Program-made: the position numbers and the translations under genes
The notes under the pieces: generated by a model
The model's database searches: none
Seen by the model: the letters and a program-made list of their open reading frames with translations, nothing else
What the model was told of the DNA's origin: nothing
From: Epinephelus fuscoguttatus
Lineage: Eukaryota > Chordata > Actinopteri > Perciformes > Serranidae
Direction: 5' to 3'
NCBI RefSeq assembly: GCF_011397635.1
Contig: NC_064770.1
Coordinates: 20,925,707 to 20,989,706, forward strand
DNA length: 64,000 nt
In this document: one piece after another, positions 11,640 to 24,510 of the stretch
How the letters are laid out: each line of letters starts with the position of its first letter
Numbering within the stretch: the stretch's first letter is position 1

Positions 11640-11915
11640 AAATGTGGGTGTTTGGTTGTGACCCGTCGCTCTGTTGTCAGCAGGGAGGACATTGCCACAA
11701 TCCTCCCACAATCCAAGCACGTCAGGTTAATTGGTGACTCTAAATTGTCCGTAGGTGTGAATTTGAGTGTGAATGGTTGTCTGTCTCTATGTGTCAGCCC
11801 TGTGATGGTCTGGCGACCTGTCCAGGGTGTACCCTGCCTCTTGCCCATATCAGCTGGGACAGGCTTCAGCCCTTCTGCAACCCCTAACAAGATAAGCGAT
11901 TATGGAAAATGAATG
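11640..11915 (+). mobile_element. SINE-type repeat ('gtgactctaaattg' family), degraded head
   Basis: It shares with 26596-26925 the stretches 'cacgtcaggttaattggtga', 'ctctaaattg', 'gaatggttgtctgtctc', 'tccag(g/a)gtgtaccctgcctc', 'tcagctggga(c/t)aggct' and the terminal 'ataagcg(a/g)ttatggaaaatg'. The tRNA-like head seen in the other copy is decayed here. Confidence 0.6.
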
Positions 11916-11916
11916 A

Positions 11917-12115
11917 ACATGATCTTTTCCTAACCATGACCAAGCATTTTCTGTGCCTTAATCTTACCACACGTTAACCACAGTGTTGTTGGAGCTTAAA
12001 GTTTTACTGTATCCATGACATAATGTTGTGCAAATGTAATGTATCTGTAGTTGGCAGCAACGTACAATGCCAACATTTTTTTGGCGATTGGGTGTAAGAA
12101 ATGATTATTCGGACC
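11917..12115 (-). repeat. Unnamed dispersed family, minus-strand copy
   Basis: Read on the minus strand it holds 'ttggcattgtacgttgctg', then ACATTACATTTGCACAACAT, then 'ggcacagaaaatgcttggtc' and 'atggttaggaaaagatcatg'. The same order is present at 16990-17235 on the plus strand. It abuts the preceding SINE-type repeat. Confidence 0.55.
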
Positions 12116-15019
12116 TGGAGGACATTTCAGGTTTTCTTCCATAATGGTTCTGTGACTGCAGGAGGAACAAGCCTGTGTATGCATGTAAATAAATATATAA
12201 ATTAGCGACATGTTTGAAATAGGACTTAAAAATCTCAATTAGCAACAGCTCCAAGCAAAACATAAATGGCTTTTGGAAGAGAGTGCGAAGTAAAAAATAG
12301 TGGGATTAAGTGTTATCAGAATAATAGATAGTATTGAGGCATAGCAATGCTATTTCAAAGTTTAGGGTTGACTGGATAGAAATATGGATATAATATGGAG
12401 CCATTTTGGTCCAGGCGATATATACACAATAACTCCAAGCGCAAACTCTGAGTTGGAGTAAATTGCCACCACAACAACACTGCATTATAAGTCAGGCTGT
12501 AAAATTGGGAGACAGTCTCCACATATTGTCAGTGCGGCTAGATAACCAGGCTGCGTGCAGTCACCTAAGATGGAGAGGAATGTAATCTGTTGAATGAGAC
12601 AAATCTTTAAAATAAAACTCATTTCTTCCCCTCTTGGCATTGTGCTATGTCTGCAAAAATGAGGATTTGCGGTGACTTCTCAGACACTCAGGGCCATGGG
12701 TGAACAAAAAGAGTTATTATTCACATCACAGTAGTCTACACACACACACACAGATACACACATGCACCAGCTCAGACGTCCCTTTGCTGCGCTTTCTCAT
12801 CTATTGCTATTCAGTGTCTCCTCCCGCTTGGTCCTTTATGACTCCCTGAGCAGCTCTTGGGCTGTGTGGTTACAAGAGGTACAAGTCTGCTTAACAGCCT
12901 CTGCATATTCTCAAGACCTATGATTAAGGAGGGGCAAGACTAGTCAGACAGTGGGTGGGCAAATCTGACATCGACATCTCCATGAGACTCATGACTCCTG
13001 AACTCCAGACATAGTGAGAGCTGTGGGGAAAACCAACAAAGAAACAAGATATAAATTAGGTCTTACAGTTGAAAGCCTGTGATCAAAGAGATGCTGACCA
13101 AAAAGTGCTGTTCAGAGTGTCTACTAAGTGAATCCCATTACATAAGCATTTTCACATGCTTTAGCTCATCTGCTACAAATACACTGTAGCCTTCATTACT
13201 GATTTCACTCCGCAAGACATATCATAGATTTCCTGATTCTTGTGTATGCCTTATCTGTCTTCCAGGCAGCCATTGGTTTCCATTCATTTAACTGTGATGG
13301 CAAAATGAACTGCTGAGAGTCTAAACTTGCTTGAGATAAGTGATCGATTCCAGCCACACACTTGTCTTCATTTATTGTGTCAAAGTTACACAAGTATTGC
13401 ATTACGTATATCATGCAATGTGAGCTTTATCCTAAATCATCAGCTGTTTATGTTACATTACATTAAACAGGACAAGAAAACAGTTAAAAAAGTATACTGT
13501 GTAAAAGCTTCCAATACATCTTAGGTATATGTAACCTATCATTTAATAGAACAACCTACGTTACAATGTGCAGACAGTGGCACCCATTATATTTCCATCT
13601 GAATGACTCAGCAATCACCAAGTCCCTATTTCAACTATTTAACTTGGATATGACAGAAGTTTCTGAGCATTATCATATAATTTCAGGTTCAGGAAATTAT
13701 TGTAATTACATTCCACCCTTTAAAAAAGGCCTCCGTGGTTTCTATATTCGAGCAATGAAATCCTGCTTTTTGCAGTCTTTCTTGAATGCATATCCTGTCA
13801 GTGCATGTCCTGTTTAATAGGCGATTGGCACAATAACAGTATGAAAAGGGCAAGCACATTCACAAAATTGCTAATAACTTCCTGAAGTAAGAAAAAAATG
13901 CTAAATTTAATCTGTCCAAAGAAAAGGCACGTGTGTGTGTATGCGTGTGTGTGTGTGTGTGTGTGTGTCCATTTGGAGAATAAATGAGAATAATAGAAGA
14001 AAATGCAGACCTTGAAGGAAGAGAGCAGAAAAATAGGAATTTTGATCACCAACCGATACGATCTGGCTCATGCATTATGAATGATGTAGAGGAGTGCGAC
14101 TGGCTCTCTAAACCATCTGCAAAAGCAGTTAAGAAACTGAAGGCATGAAGAGAGGAATTTGCATAAGGGTTTATGGATTAATTTATGGGATAATCAGGAG
14201 TTACTTTCTGCAGAGGGTTGTTTAATTAATGTCAAGAGGTTTTTCAGATGAGCTACAATAATTCACGTAATTTCAGTTGGACCATTTAGACAGCAGTCCC
14301 AGCCCCCGGGGTTTAAGGCCCCCCTCCTTGCTAAACTCAACATTATATTTCTAAGTGAGCATAGACAAGAGCCGCATCACCACGGAAACCACAGTCAGCC
14401 AAGTATACCATGGGAGCAGAAAGCTACATAATTATGCAAAACAACAGTCTGCTAAATGTACAGGAAATTGCAGAAAGTAAAGCTTTAAACAAACCTAAGT
14501 TCTCCAGATGTTTTGGAGTATTTTTTCTTTATCATCACTACTGTTATTAGTATTATTATTATTCCATCTTGACATCCATAAGGCACAAGTAATAGTCTGG
14601 GGGGAAAAAATGATGTATGAAGTGAGGAAGACAAATAATAACTGCAGCAAGGCAGAAACTGGAATGTGTTTATGAATGTGTGCATGACTGTGTGTTTGTG
14701 TTTGTGTATATGAGGTAAATACAGAGCATGGGAGAAGAAAATGTCCTACCCTGTTTGTCACAACATGATGAACCTCATTGGAAATACAAACTGACAGGCG
14801 TGTTTAATTTCCTTGCAATAACTGAAAATTGAACATCAGGGATAAACACTGACAAGGCTTTTCATCAGCTGTAAGTGCTCATGATGAACCGTCAGATACA
14901 GCAAAAACATCAGCCTTTACTGCAGGAGAGAAAACACTTGCAACTACTGTATATGATGAAATTTACAGACTAGATGACACCAAATTAATGCAAATATGAA
15001 TGCAAGAATCTCACATGGT
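12116..15019. other. Non-coding DNA with AT-rich, possibly conserved patches; no gene seen
   Basis: No supported exon. Short CA and TG microsatellites lie at 12737-12753 and 13930-13968. The stretch around 14140-14290 is rich in homeodomain-like TTAATTA and ATTTGCAT sites and is treated below as a candidate regulatory element. Confidence 0.45.
13930..13968. repeat. (TG)n microsatellite
   Basis: Imperfect TG run interrupted by ATGC. Confidence 0.9.
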
Positions 15020-15681
15020 TTAAAGGTCCACTGTGTAGGATTTAGGGGGATATATAGGCAGAGATGGAAGTATGTTTCCTTTAGTGTATAATCACCTGAA
15101 AACAAAAGTCATTGTGTTTTCCTTATCTTAGAATGAGCTATTTATATCTACAAAGGGAGCGGGTCCTTATCCATGGAGATTGCTATGTTGCACTATCATT
15201 TTGTACAGTAGCCCAGAACGGACAAACCAAACACTGGCTCCAGATGGGGGCATTTGCAAGTTTGCGTTAGCCACCATAGTTAGGAGCCCCTCTGAGACTT
15301 TTTTTTAATGTGAAACTGCTTTATTCAGTGCTTTTTACCAGTTAAATCACTCTTGCTTTGAAGAGGAAGAGACCTCTATGAATAATTTGGCTCCCAACAA
15401 AAACCTCCCAGACGTCTGGATCTTAAGTTATCAGAGAAAAAAGTTGAGCGCTCATAAAAGGTCATGGGCTCTGAGGAGCTGAACAGTGTAGGGGAAACAC
15501 TGATTTGTAACATGAAACTGCTTTATTCAGTGTTTTTTCTTGTTTAAATCATCAAATCCATTTGTTTTGGAGATGGGGACACTAAAGGAATTCTAACCGG
15601 GAGAAGTTTCACCTGCTTGCAATCTGCAATCCTCACTGCTAGAAACTACTAAACCCTTATATTTTTCACACTGGACCTTTA
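15020..15681 (+). mobile_element. TTAA-type MITE, copy 1 (two-unit form)
   Basis: Begins TTAAAGGTCCACTGTGTAGG and ends with the inverted counterpart 'cacactggacctttat'. The termini are inverted repeats of AGGTCCAGTGTGTAGGAT, and other copies show TTAA at the ends. Internal phrases shared with the copies at 22.7, 33.7 and 43.5 kb include 'gtgtataatcacctgaaaa', 'agcccagaacggacaaacc' and 'gaggaagagacctct'. It has no coding capacity. A ~200-bp internal segment occurs twice (gaaactgctttattcagtg near 15312 and 15512). Confidence 0.75.
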
Positions 15682-16985
15682 TTTTTTGTATTTAGCTGCA
15701 TTTTCAATTATAGAAATGAAAATTTAGCCATTAAATTATTTTTTTTCCATGTCAATGTTCAATGCATTCTTACATTAAATGCACTCATGGGAAATTAAAC
15801 TCCATTCACATTTGAAAAATGTCAGCAAACCTCTGTGAAGCATATTCTGGGGAATGGTATTTAGGCATGATTAGAGCTTGTAATGTCATAAAGCAAAGAC
15901 ATTCCTATAAAATGATAAAAGTCACACAGTTAAAAAATGTCATCCATTCTGCATACATGCCTGGATTTTCTTTCAGTTAATAGCTGGATGTGTTTAACTA
16001 CTCCAGAAATAATTACTGCTTCAGAGCTGATCTTAACAAAGTTAATCCTTCTGCTAACACTGTTATTGCTGCTCACAACCCAGGAGTGATCTATTTTCTG
16101 AAACTGCAAGTGTAGATAGATGAAAGTGTTTCAGCTGTTGATGCAGAACACTGAGGAAGATGAATATTTATACAGAGGCACACATGGGAGCACTTCACTA
16201 TGCAGCTGAAAGCCAAAAATGCAACCAACTCATTCTCCTCCCTTCTTCTGTCAGCCCAAACAGCCCCTCAATCAATTCTCCGCTAAAAACCCAAACATTC
16301 CCCACCGCTGTGTGTACGTTGCACGTCCTGCTCACGCATGAGAAGTAAGGAATCTGCTCAAATTCACTCTGCCTTGAAAACATCCTTTTGAAGAGGCCAA
16401 AAAGCCCAATCCGCCCATGAGTGTGTGTGAGTAACAGAGAGTCCATGTGATGACTGGAAATTCTCAGCTTGCCGTTTATCCTCAGACAAAAGCGCTGGGC
16501 AGAATGAAAGGGAAATTGGAGTGCTTACTGAAGCTGCTGAGAGGGCCCCTAGCCGAGCCACAAATTGCTTCCCTCCTCTCCACTACACAGCCCTAACATG
16601 GCTGAAGCCATACATCAATTACCAGCCACCTCAATGGAACATCTCTGCCACTGCAGTACCTTTTTCTGGTTTACTGCCAAATGAGTGCTGCGTGTACTTC
16701 ACATCATAGAAGTCAAGCAGGCAATACTTAGAAAGCAGGTGTATTATAAATCTGCTGCCCATCCAAAGGAACTAAGTAGCTGTTGACAGGTGCCGGTGGC
16801 ATCTCAAGTAGTGAGAGGGAGAAAGCTGACAAAGGTCTGCGAACCAGAGTGTGACGCAGCTCACTGATTTCACATTCTGCCTTCTAACAGCAATGATTAG
16901 GTTTTGAAGCATTTTCAGCACTCAGCTTGCCAGGCAGTTTGTGTGATTGCTCTCTGTGTTCATTAGAGAGCAAAAAAAAGGATCA
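15682..16985. other. Non-coding DNA, no gene seen
   Basis: Short frames around 16160-16710 on both strands overlap one another and lack splice sites, domains or codon bias. No repeat family was recognised. Confidence 0.45.
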
Positions 16986-17240
16986 TCGCCGCCCATTTGC
17001 TTCGAACTAACGTTGTGCCAACCCAGTTGCCAGAATAAACTTTGGCATTGAACGTTTCTGCAAACCTCGGATACTTTGCATTTGTACATTTCACAGGTAG
17101 TGGAAATGTTGAAACTTTACATTTCTTTACGTTTTAATTTTCAGTTTTATGTTGTGACAACATTGTGATTAATGAGTGGTCAGGTTTAGGCACAAAAATA
17201 CCTGGTTATGGTTAGGAAAAGATCATGTTTTGGCTTAAAA
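16986..17240 (+). repeat. Unnamed dispersed family, plus-strand copy
   Basis: Contains 'tttggcattgaacgtttctg', 'actttgcatttgtacatttc', 'tgtgacaacattgtgatta', 'ggtttaggcacaaaaatac' and 'ggttaggaaaagatcatg' in the same order as the minus-strand copy at 12 kb. Fragments occur at 10.5, 18.6 and 24.3 kb. No coding frame and no clear termini. Confidence 0.55.
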
Positions 17241-18528
17241 TACTATAATCACCACTGGAAATGTCCCGATAGCGCTTAAAAAATACAAGGTTATTGTCGT
17301 ACAACTATTGCTGGGAATGTGTCAATGTTGCCTTTGAAATAGCCTGTTTTGTTGTCACTACCAACACATTCTCACGCAGACCTCATCACATATTGATGTT
17401 TGGTCATGGACTTTCCACGTCCACATACGGTACAATGTGCAAGGTACCCTGGGTGCCTTGCTTGTTAACATTCTGGGACTTCTTGTCAAGTTCTGCCTGT
17501 TACATGCATTGTCCTCTTTCAAAATACAATTTCAAGCATGTGGTTAGGTTTAGGAAAAAAGGACATAGGTTGGCTTTAGAATCTTACAGAACGCAAACAT
17601 TGCTCTCTCGGGTGAAAGTCTGTGTTTGTTGGACCCACCCGCCACACCTGTGACCTGCCCCAGTCGGACTTTCACCGCCTTAACTTTCATCCTTGTCTTG
17701 CCACATTTCCCCCTGACGCTGCCAGGTACTGTTAAACTATAACAGCAACCGGCCGTGAATCTAACCAGTGTTGAAGGATGCCTTTTTTCATTGTCAACTC
17801 ATTGCCCAAGCTTCGGATTTCAATGACTTCGGAGTAAGACCCGACTCTCAGCACAGCCACTGCTGGACATGTGGTTAAACCAGGTTATTGTTGCCACAGC
17901 TAGTGGTGTAAGGTAGTACAACAGGCCCTAGTGCACGCTATTATGACGGGTCCTAGTGCACACTAGTTACTATCTGTGTGCCTAAACTATTTACAATGTA
18001 ATTGTATTGTCTTGTCACATGATCAAATAAAGATTTGACTTTGTATAACAACACCATAAATATTATCCAGAAATGATAATTGCATATACGTATATTATAA
18101 AGCTATTGAAGAAAATAAGGAATTATTCATTTGATTGTTTTTTTTATAGCTTTTTCATATTTTATGTAGAATTAGCATATTTCATAACATAGTGGGAAGG
18201 GTTTGCCTTTTCAAAGGCATATAGCCTGGCAAATGGCAGCATTTTTTATTTATATGATTTTTTTTTTTCTTTACCCACAAGGCCTCGTTTTCTACCCTAC
18301 ATATTGTAACAGGGCCTGCTCTCTCTGTGGGCCCCCTTACCTAATGGGCCCTAGTACAACCGCCCTGCTTGCACTGTCTATATTTACGCCCAGTGCCACA
18401 GTCACAGCTGGAAATACGCCATAGTTGCCTACAAAATATCCAGTTGATGTCACCACAGTTACCACTGGAAACATGTTAATGTCGTTTTAAAAATACCAGT
18501 TTTGTCATCACAGTCATGCTATAAATGT
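17241..18528. repeat. Degenerate 'caccactggaaatg' motif region
   Basis: A motif of the form (CAC)CACTGGAAATG followed by a run of As and 'ggtt(a/t)ttgtc' recurs near 17250, 18395 and 18455. A 'ggccctagtgcac' phrase is repeated near 17930 and 17945. This looks like an old, diverged tandem or dispersed repeat. No supported exon occurs between the motifs. Confidence 0.35.
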
Positions 18529-18557
18529 CAAATCAAATCAAATCAAATCAAATCAAA
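18529..18557. repeat. (AATCA)n microsatellite
   Basis: Near-perfect pentanucleotide array of about six units. Confidence 0.85.
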
Positions 18558-18599
18558 TGTCACGTTTCTTTAAAACACGGCTGTTTTTGTTGTTTGCTG

Positions 18600-19662
18600 T
18601 TCTCAAACAGTGATCAAATTAAACGGTTTGCATAAACATAGAATGCCAACATTTTCTTCTGGCTCTTGGGCTGTTTGTGCTCTTACCCCAAACCCCCTTC
18701 CTCCATTCCCTGAAACAACTTAGCTCTGGGCAGTCGTCCATCAGAGTCCAAACACAGAGTGAGAGAGAACGAGAGAGAGATAGAGAGCACAAGTACAGCC
18801 ATATTGTCCAGCACGCTACATCCCAAGCCCTTATCTCCTGTCTGGTTTCCTGCCAGGCAAACCAGCAATCCCAAGACACGTGCTGGTCTGTCCTTTTTAA
18901 CTATTTAAAAACTCTGGTGAGTGCACCCTGTTTTCCATTTCATCACAACTGCAAGCTAAATCTGCATCAGGCAATTTTGTCAGTGCCACAACCTTTGATG
19001 AAGCTGAGCAAAAAAAGAAAAGTTGAAGATATAAAAGATCAGAAATGAATGAGGTAGTTGGAACTGTGTAGGGAGGTAAATGATTGATGGCTCAGCGCGC
19101 TTGGTTTCAATGTTTTTTCAAATGGAGCCTTAATGGTTCTTCAGGCCTTTGGGCAAACCCACATTGTGTGCTTTCTGTATGTATCATGTGTCCCCTTGTA
19201 TTCATGCATGTGCATGAGTATGGAATAGCAGCATGTCTTGGGGTCTGGCCAGAGCTGCAAGAGTACATACTAAAAGAGAAGCCAATTAGCAATTTCAGCA
19301 GCTGCTTGTTGAACCGGCACGGTGCAGAGGTCTCTGTTAAATTAAAATACAAATGCGAACTTGCCAAAAGGGGGCCAGAGCGCTTGTAAATCACATCACA
19401 GCTACTTTAAGCAATCAGACAGCAGACAAGGTGCAAAGAAACATTAAAAAAGTTTTCTAAAAGGAAAGGAAAGACCAAGTCTTCCTCAAGGGACACCTGC
19501 AATGGTAGCCTACGGTTATAAAAACATGGCACGATTTAAGTTCTCACTTTGTGGAGTTTGATCTGATTCCTTCACTGGAGACTTTTGTTTAATTGCCGTT
19601 CGCATGGGAAATCACTCAGCCCTTGGGCGAATGAGCAGAAACCGTGCTCTCGAAATTCTGCA

Positions 19663-19716
<54 letters not shown>

Positions 19717-21570
19717 AAGGTGCACACACGCTCTCATACTGGTGAGCTATCCAGCTCTCATTCGGCTTTCTGATTCAGTTGAAACATAGCCCGAGAGGAA
19801 ATGAATTCCTGTAATCCAAACAGTGTTTAATTTAATTGTCCTTTATTTTCTGAATGCCACTACCATGCTGCAGTTCCTGCTTGTGTGCGGACATTATTCA
19901 AATATTACGAGCCTGAAGAATGATGGCAGACATATACAGTGTGTTGGATGTGACGAGAGAAATACATTCAGCCGAAAGGCAAAGATGTAAGGCACTGAAT
20001 CTGCAGGTTGAATTGGAGGAGAAGGCCTAGATTAAGTGAGAACAGGGGGCTGACAGCCGTGGCCTGAATTGTATTTACCACAGTGTTGTGCTTGAATGCA
20101 GACTGTTGTTGTACTCTCTAGAGCTTTGTGTCTCTTTGTGCTGCAACAAGCAAATTCCCAACTGGGATTGTGTTAGTAAACGGCAAGTTTAGTACCATTT
20201 TAGAGATAGTGAAGCATCTATTTTAAGCATCCAGGCAGCCATACTTTCCAAAACTTGGCACATACTGAGATAAAATGGTGTAAAACTCAACTGATAGACT
20301 TAATGCCTCAAGTCAGTCCCACTTTGTGTCCATCTGTGTTGCTGCCTATCTGACTTTTGCGTCTTTCAATCAGTCTGTTCAACTCACCTCCCATTCATAA
20401 AGATTATGTGCTGAGGATGGACACTGCACTAATTTGTCTGACCTATTCTCATATGAAGAGATTCACCGTAGCTCCAGTGAGGGTGAATCTGCTCCAGGGT
20501 TGACATTTAATCCATGCCAATTTATCACCACTGCAGCCCACCCCAGTGGATACTACTGGGTGGCATATTGCCTCAGAGTGGACCGCTGGCACAGACATAG
20601 AGCAAATGACAGGTGTTTTTCCTTTTATTTCCTTTTGTGTGCGTGCACTAGGGGGGGTGCATGTAATGTCTTGCATGGGGGTACAAGATGGGCTTGTTTG
20701 TATTTGAATAAAAAATAGAGGATGGCCATAAAGGAAGCCATTGTTTGCACCTTTTATGGCTGCATGGAAGCTGGCCAACTTTACTGTTGTGCAGAGATAT
20801 AGTCATGAATCTCTCCAATAGCCTAGGGAGGAAAAGAGCATTACAAAGTTTCTTGAGAGATTCATTACCATATTTGCTGCATTGAGAGAATAGTTGATGA
20901 TCACTTTTGCTTTAAGTGCATAAGGCCACTGTAGCAGTATTCATTACTTGTTTATGAAAGAAGTTCGCGTCAAGAAGCCAAGCCTAATAGGAGGTGTCTA
21001 TGTTCGGAGGGCTAAACCTGTCAGATATGATATTTTCCCCAAATCATCGCCAGCCCTCGGGAGCGTCTCCTGCATCTCCTGTGATAATAAAAACACAGAT
21101 TATATTATTTTCTGTCAGTTTCTCCACGCTCCCTGTGCATCATCGTGATTGATTTTCAGTTAATTCACTGCAGGAGGATGATCAAATATGTGTCCCAGAA
21201 AGGTGGTACATCAACAGATTACAAGAGATGCAGTCTGTCTCCCATACAAAACCTTGTTTAGGGTGATGTTGACATTCAAGCTGTCGCCCTCTGAAAAAGC
21301 ACATTGACTTTATTTTCAATGATGTGAGGACACCTGGAGAGAATGCAAAACAGTGAGAAGTTATGAGAGTGAAAGCCAATTCATCTATTCGCCTTCAGTT
21401 TACCACCATGGCATGCTGACATATCACTTGATTCTCTTATTCAGTTCATGTGATTGAGAGCATCATTCAAGTTGTAGTGTAAAAATTTTATGCTGCATAC
21501 TTCAAGGATCTACACTACGATCCTCACCTGCAGTTTTGAGCTTTGGTACTGACAGAATGGGATCATAGAT
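18600..21570. other. Non-coding DNA, no gene seen
   Basis: A CA microsatellite lies at 19665-19713. A minus-strand fragment of the unnamed family ('gaaaatgttggcattctatg') lies at 18635-18660. Other frames, including 18677-19048 and 20434-20718, lack splice sites and recognisable domains. Confidence 0.45.
19665..19713. repeat. (CA)n microsatellite
   Basis: About 24 uninterrupted CA units. It creates a His/Thr-repeat translation that is not a gene. Confidence 0.95.
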
Positions 21571-21574
21571 ACAA

Positions 21575-21945
21575 GCGGCCGAAGTGAGTTTCTGTTGTAG
21601 GGTGGCTCAGCTCAGCTTTAGAGACAGGGTAAGGAGCTCAGACATCTGGAGGGAGCTCGGAGTACAGCCGCTGCTTCTTTGTGTCAAAGGCATCCTGTTG
21701 AGGTGGTTTGGGCATCTGATAAGTATGTCTCCTGGGTGTCTGGGAGGTTTTCCAGGCACATCAAACTCATTGGAGAGGGAGAGGGATTATATATCTGTCT
21801 CATCTGTCCTGGGAACGCCTTGGGATTGTCCAGGAGGAGCTGGAAAGCATTGCTGGGGAGAGGGATGTCTGAAATACTTTGCTCAGCCTGCTGCCCTCGT
21901 GACTCAGCCCCGGATAGGCTTACGAAAATGGATGGATGGATATTT
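21575..21945 (+). mobile_element. LINE 3' end with decayed C-terminal coding sequence
   Basis: The frame reads FRDRVRSSDIWRELGVQPLL followed by LRWFGHLISMSPG, then loses frame. The later DNA still shows 'gggaacgccttgggattg', 'ggagctggaaagcattgctg' and ends 'gaaaatggatggatgga'. This matches the C-terminal region and GATG-rich tail of a common fish non-LTR retrotransposon. I cannot fix the clade (Rex/RTE-like is possible). It is dead: frameshifted and 5'-truncated. Confidence 0.6.
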
Positions 21946-22739
21946 CTCCACCAAAGAAAGTCATAAATGATAAGGTCAGGGCCACCGTCAGGGGTTATGT
22001 TCGGCAGATCTTTGTAAAGGTGGAATATTTGTAGCTTGAGAGAAAGTTTTTTGTCTGGAAAACTCAACTCTGAGAAATTAAGTTACCTGAGCAGAAGAAA
22101 CAGCTATTTCTGGAATGTGTTGCTCCTGTATGTGGAGCAAACCATAAACCTGATAAATTTACATTCTCACACAGCTCATTTTGAGGAGAGGAAAATAACA
22201 CTCGCTGTTTCACTGTATTCACGGACAAAAACACACAGATTGTGTCATACATTTTGCCTTTTCCCATACTCCCACCTCTGTCTCTGCGCTCTCATCCTTG
22301 CCCCCCCGATCTGTCTTCTTACTCCCAGCTCTGGGCTCTCTGAGGCCCGTGACCCATCAGTTCTGCTAAGACCTCTAAGGGGCCATCCATCACCAGGGCC
22401 GTGCTGTAACCTGGGGATAGATTTCCTCTCCCCTTGCCCACTCATCAATCACCGGGGGCTACTGTGCATACCCAAGCAGGCTGCAGAAGATGGGAAAGGC
22501 CAAACAATGTCACTCACCAGGCCGAATAGGCACTTACAGTGTATTTTAAACAAGTTGGTAAAATGAAATAGATAGATAAATATAAGAATCTTGAGTAAAA
22601 AAAACAAACAAACATGGATCACATCTTTCTTGAGGTTTTTCTTGGTGAGAATTTCTACAGACAACAGCATCTAGCTCCTATCGTATATACAAACACAGTG
22701 TTGGGGAGTAACTAGTTATATGTAACAGAGTAAATGCAA
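21946..22739. other. Non-coding DNA, no gene seen
   Basis: The 176-codon plus-strand frame at 22036-22566 has no domain, no splice context and overlapping frames opposite it, so it is not called. Confidence 0.45.
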
Positions 22740-23228
22740 TTAAAGGTCCAGTGTGTAGGATTTAGGGGGATATATTGACAGAAATATAGTGTATAATCAC
22801 CTGAAAATAAGAATAATTTGTTTTCATTACATTATAATGAGCCATTTTACATAGGGAGCAAGTCATGCTGCAGTGCAGTTTCTACAGCAGCCCAGAATGA
22901 ACAATCCAAACACTGGCTCTAGATCTGTGACAAACAGCATCGTAATAACACAGATTTTTTTATGTGAAAATGCTTAATTCAGTGTTTCCACAGTTTGTTT
23001 TGCAGAGAAGGAGACCTCTGTGGATAATTCAGCTTCCACCCAGTAAAAACCTCCTGAACGTCTTGATCAGAAAAAAAGGCGAGCGCACATTAGCAGGTGC
23101 TCATTGCAGACAGACTGAGCAACATGGAGAAACACTGATTTGCAACATGAAACTGCTTTACTCTGTGTTTTTCCTGGTTTAAATCCCCAGGTCCGTTTGT
23201 TTTGGAGAGGAAGAGACCCCTGTGGATA
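22740..23228 (+). mobile_element. TTAA-type MITE, copy 2 (3' end missing, two-unit form)
   Basis: Starts TTAAAGGTCCAGTGTGTAGG and follows the family through 'agcccagaatgaacaatcc' and both internal units ('gcttaattcagtgtttcc' near 22970, 'ctttactctgtgtttttcc' near 23155). It loses similarity after 'gaggaagagacccctgtgga', so the right terminus is deleted. Confidence 0.7.
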
Positions 23229-24147
23229 CCAACACCATCAAGGGTGGGATGGCTTACAAGCAGCTGTCTCTATCACTCGACAGGCTCCATTCATTTGGCA
23301 GTATGCACTCAGAGTTTGAGCAATGTTGTTGAATGGTTCCCTTTCCTTTGTGTGCATTGCTCTAACCTGAGTCTGCCATGCCTACAACTAGAACCTGCAA
23401 CCTTTTACATTTGAAACCTTCCCAACACCGCAAATACAAACTGTAGCAATCAGCCAAAAGACTTGAATGAGTGAAAAATTGAGATTATATAATGTGAAAA
23501 AGAGACAGACAACTGGTTGCTCTGTATATACAAACGCAGATCAAAATCTTGTGACAAATGGGAAACAACAGGATCAACAGGAAGCCAATCCAGGCACACT
23601 ACAGGGCTTTCAAAACATACAACACAGGTATGGCCCCACCTATATAGTGACAGGAACCAATCAGAGGCCGTCACATGACCAATATAATGGCATGACAGGT
23701 GAAACAAATCGACAAAAATGAAAAAAATAACAAGTTAATAAAAAAAACAGAGAGTGACATGGCGTAAGATAACAAGAAAAAATGAATTTAAATACATATG
23801 CAACTGGTGGACTGATGTTTGTGTTGCCCAGACTGTGGATATCTTCGGAGGCGATCTCCATTTATCCCTGACAGCAGGTGGCAAAAACAAAATCCTCCAT
23901 TATACACAACCATACAAACAGCCCCTACACAAATTAAGCGACAAAAGATTATGTTAGCATAAAATGAACTTAAAAATGTAGCTTAACAGCGCTAAAACAC
24001 GGAAATTACTATGAGAACAATGTCACTTACCTCTCCCATAGAGCACAACAGCAAAAGGTGAGAGGCAAGGCGGGAGACATCCCTTTATAGGTGGGGTACC
24101 CCCAAAGGTGAACGTAGGGGTACAGAAACTGAGTATCAAACGTTCCA
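23229..24147. other. Non-coding DNA, no gene seen
   Basis: No repeat family or exon was recognised. Overlapping short frames at 23450-23960 show no domain. Confidence 0.4.
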
Positions 24148-24156
24148 CAAATTGAG

Positions 24157-24510
24157 GGGAACTGCCCATTGGTCCAACATCCCATTGTTCCGACCATATT
24201 AAATCCATTGTTCCGAAGTCCGTTCCGAAATCATCATGATGCCCTGTGGTTAAGGTCTGGTTAGGTTTAGGCACAAAAACCACTTGGTTAGGGTCAGGAA
24301 AAGATCATGGTGTCGGTTGAAATGAAAAAGAAAGTGACAAACACATAAGCTGTGAGCCTGCTTCGCCTCAAGCCTTTCCCAGCTGACCCAGAGCTAGTCG
24401 TGGTGCACCATCAAGGCAGAAATACGCCCGCTGGGAGCCGTTCAGCACCGTAGACCGTCGGACTAATGGGATGTCGGACCAATGGGCTGTCAGACCAGTG
24501 ACACGGACCC
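24157..24510. mobile_element. Palindromic-end MITE flanked by a 9-bp direct repeat
   Basis: The arm GCCCATTGGTCCAACATCCC at the left (from 24164) has an inverted partner at the right (24456-24487: GTCGGACTAATGGGATGTCG and on). Each end finishes in GGG/CCC. Exact 9-bp copies of caaattgag lie immediately outside (24148-24156 and 24511-24519). The interior carries a copy of 'ggtttaggcacaaaaacc' from the unnamed family. There is no transposase. A 9-bp duplication is typical of Mutator-like elements, but that assignment is only inferred. Confidence 0.6.

Noticed and set aside
18529..18557. CRISPR-like or minisatellite array
   Set aside because: Simple pentanucleotide microsatellite without spacers.
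19585..19789. His/Thr-repeat proteins
   Set aside because: Two frames of the CA microsatellite at 19665-19713.
22036..22566. 176-codon plus-strand protein
   Set aside because: The longest plain frame in the left part, but it has no domain, irregular composition, opposing open frames and no splice or promoter context.
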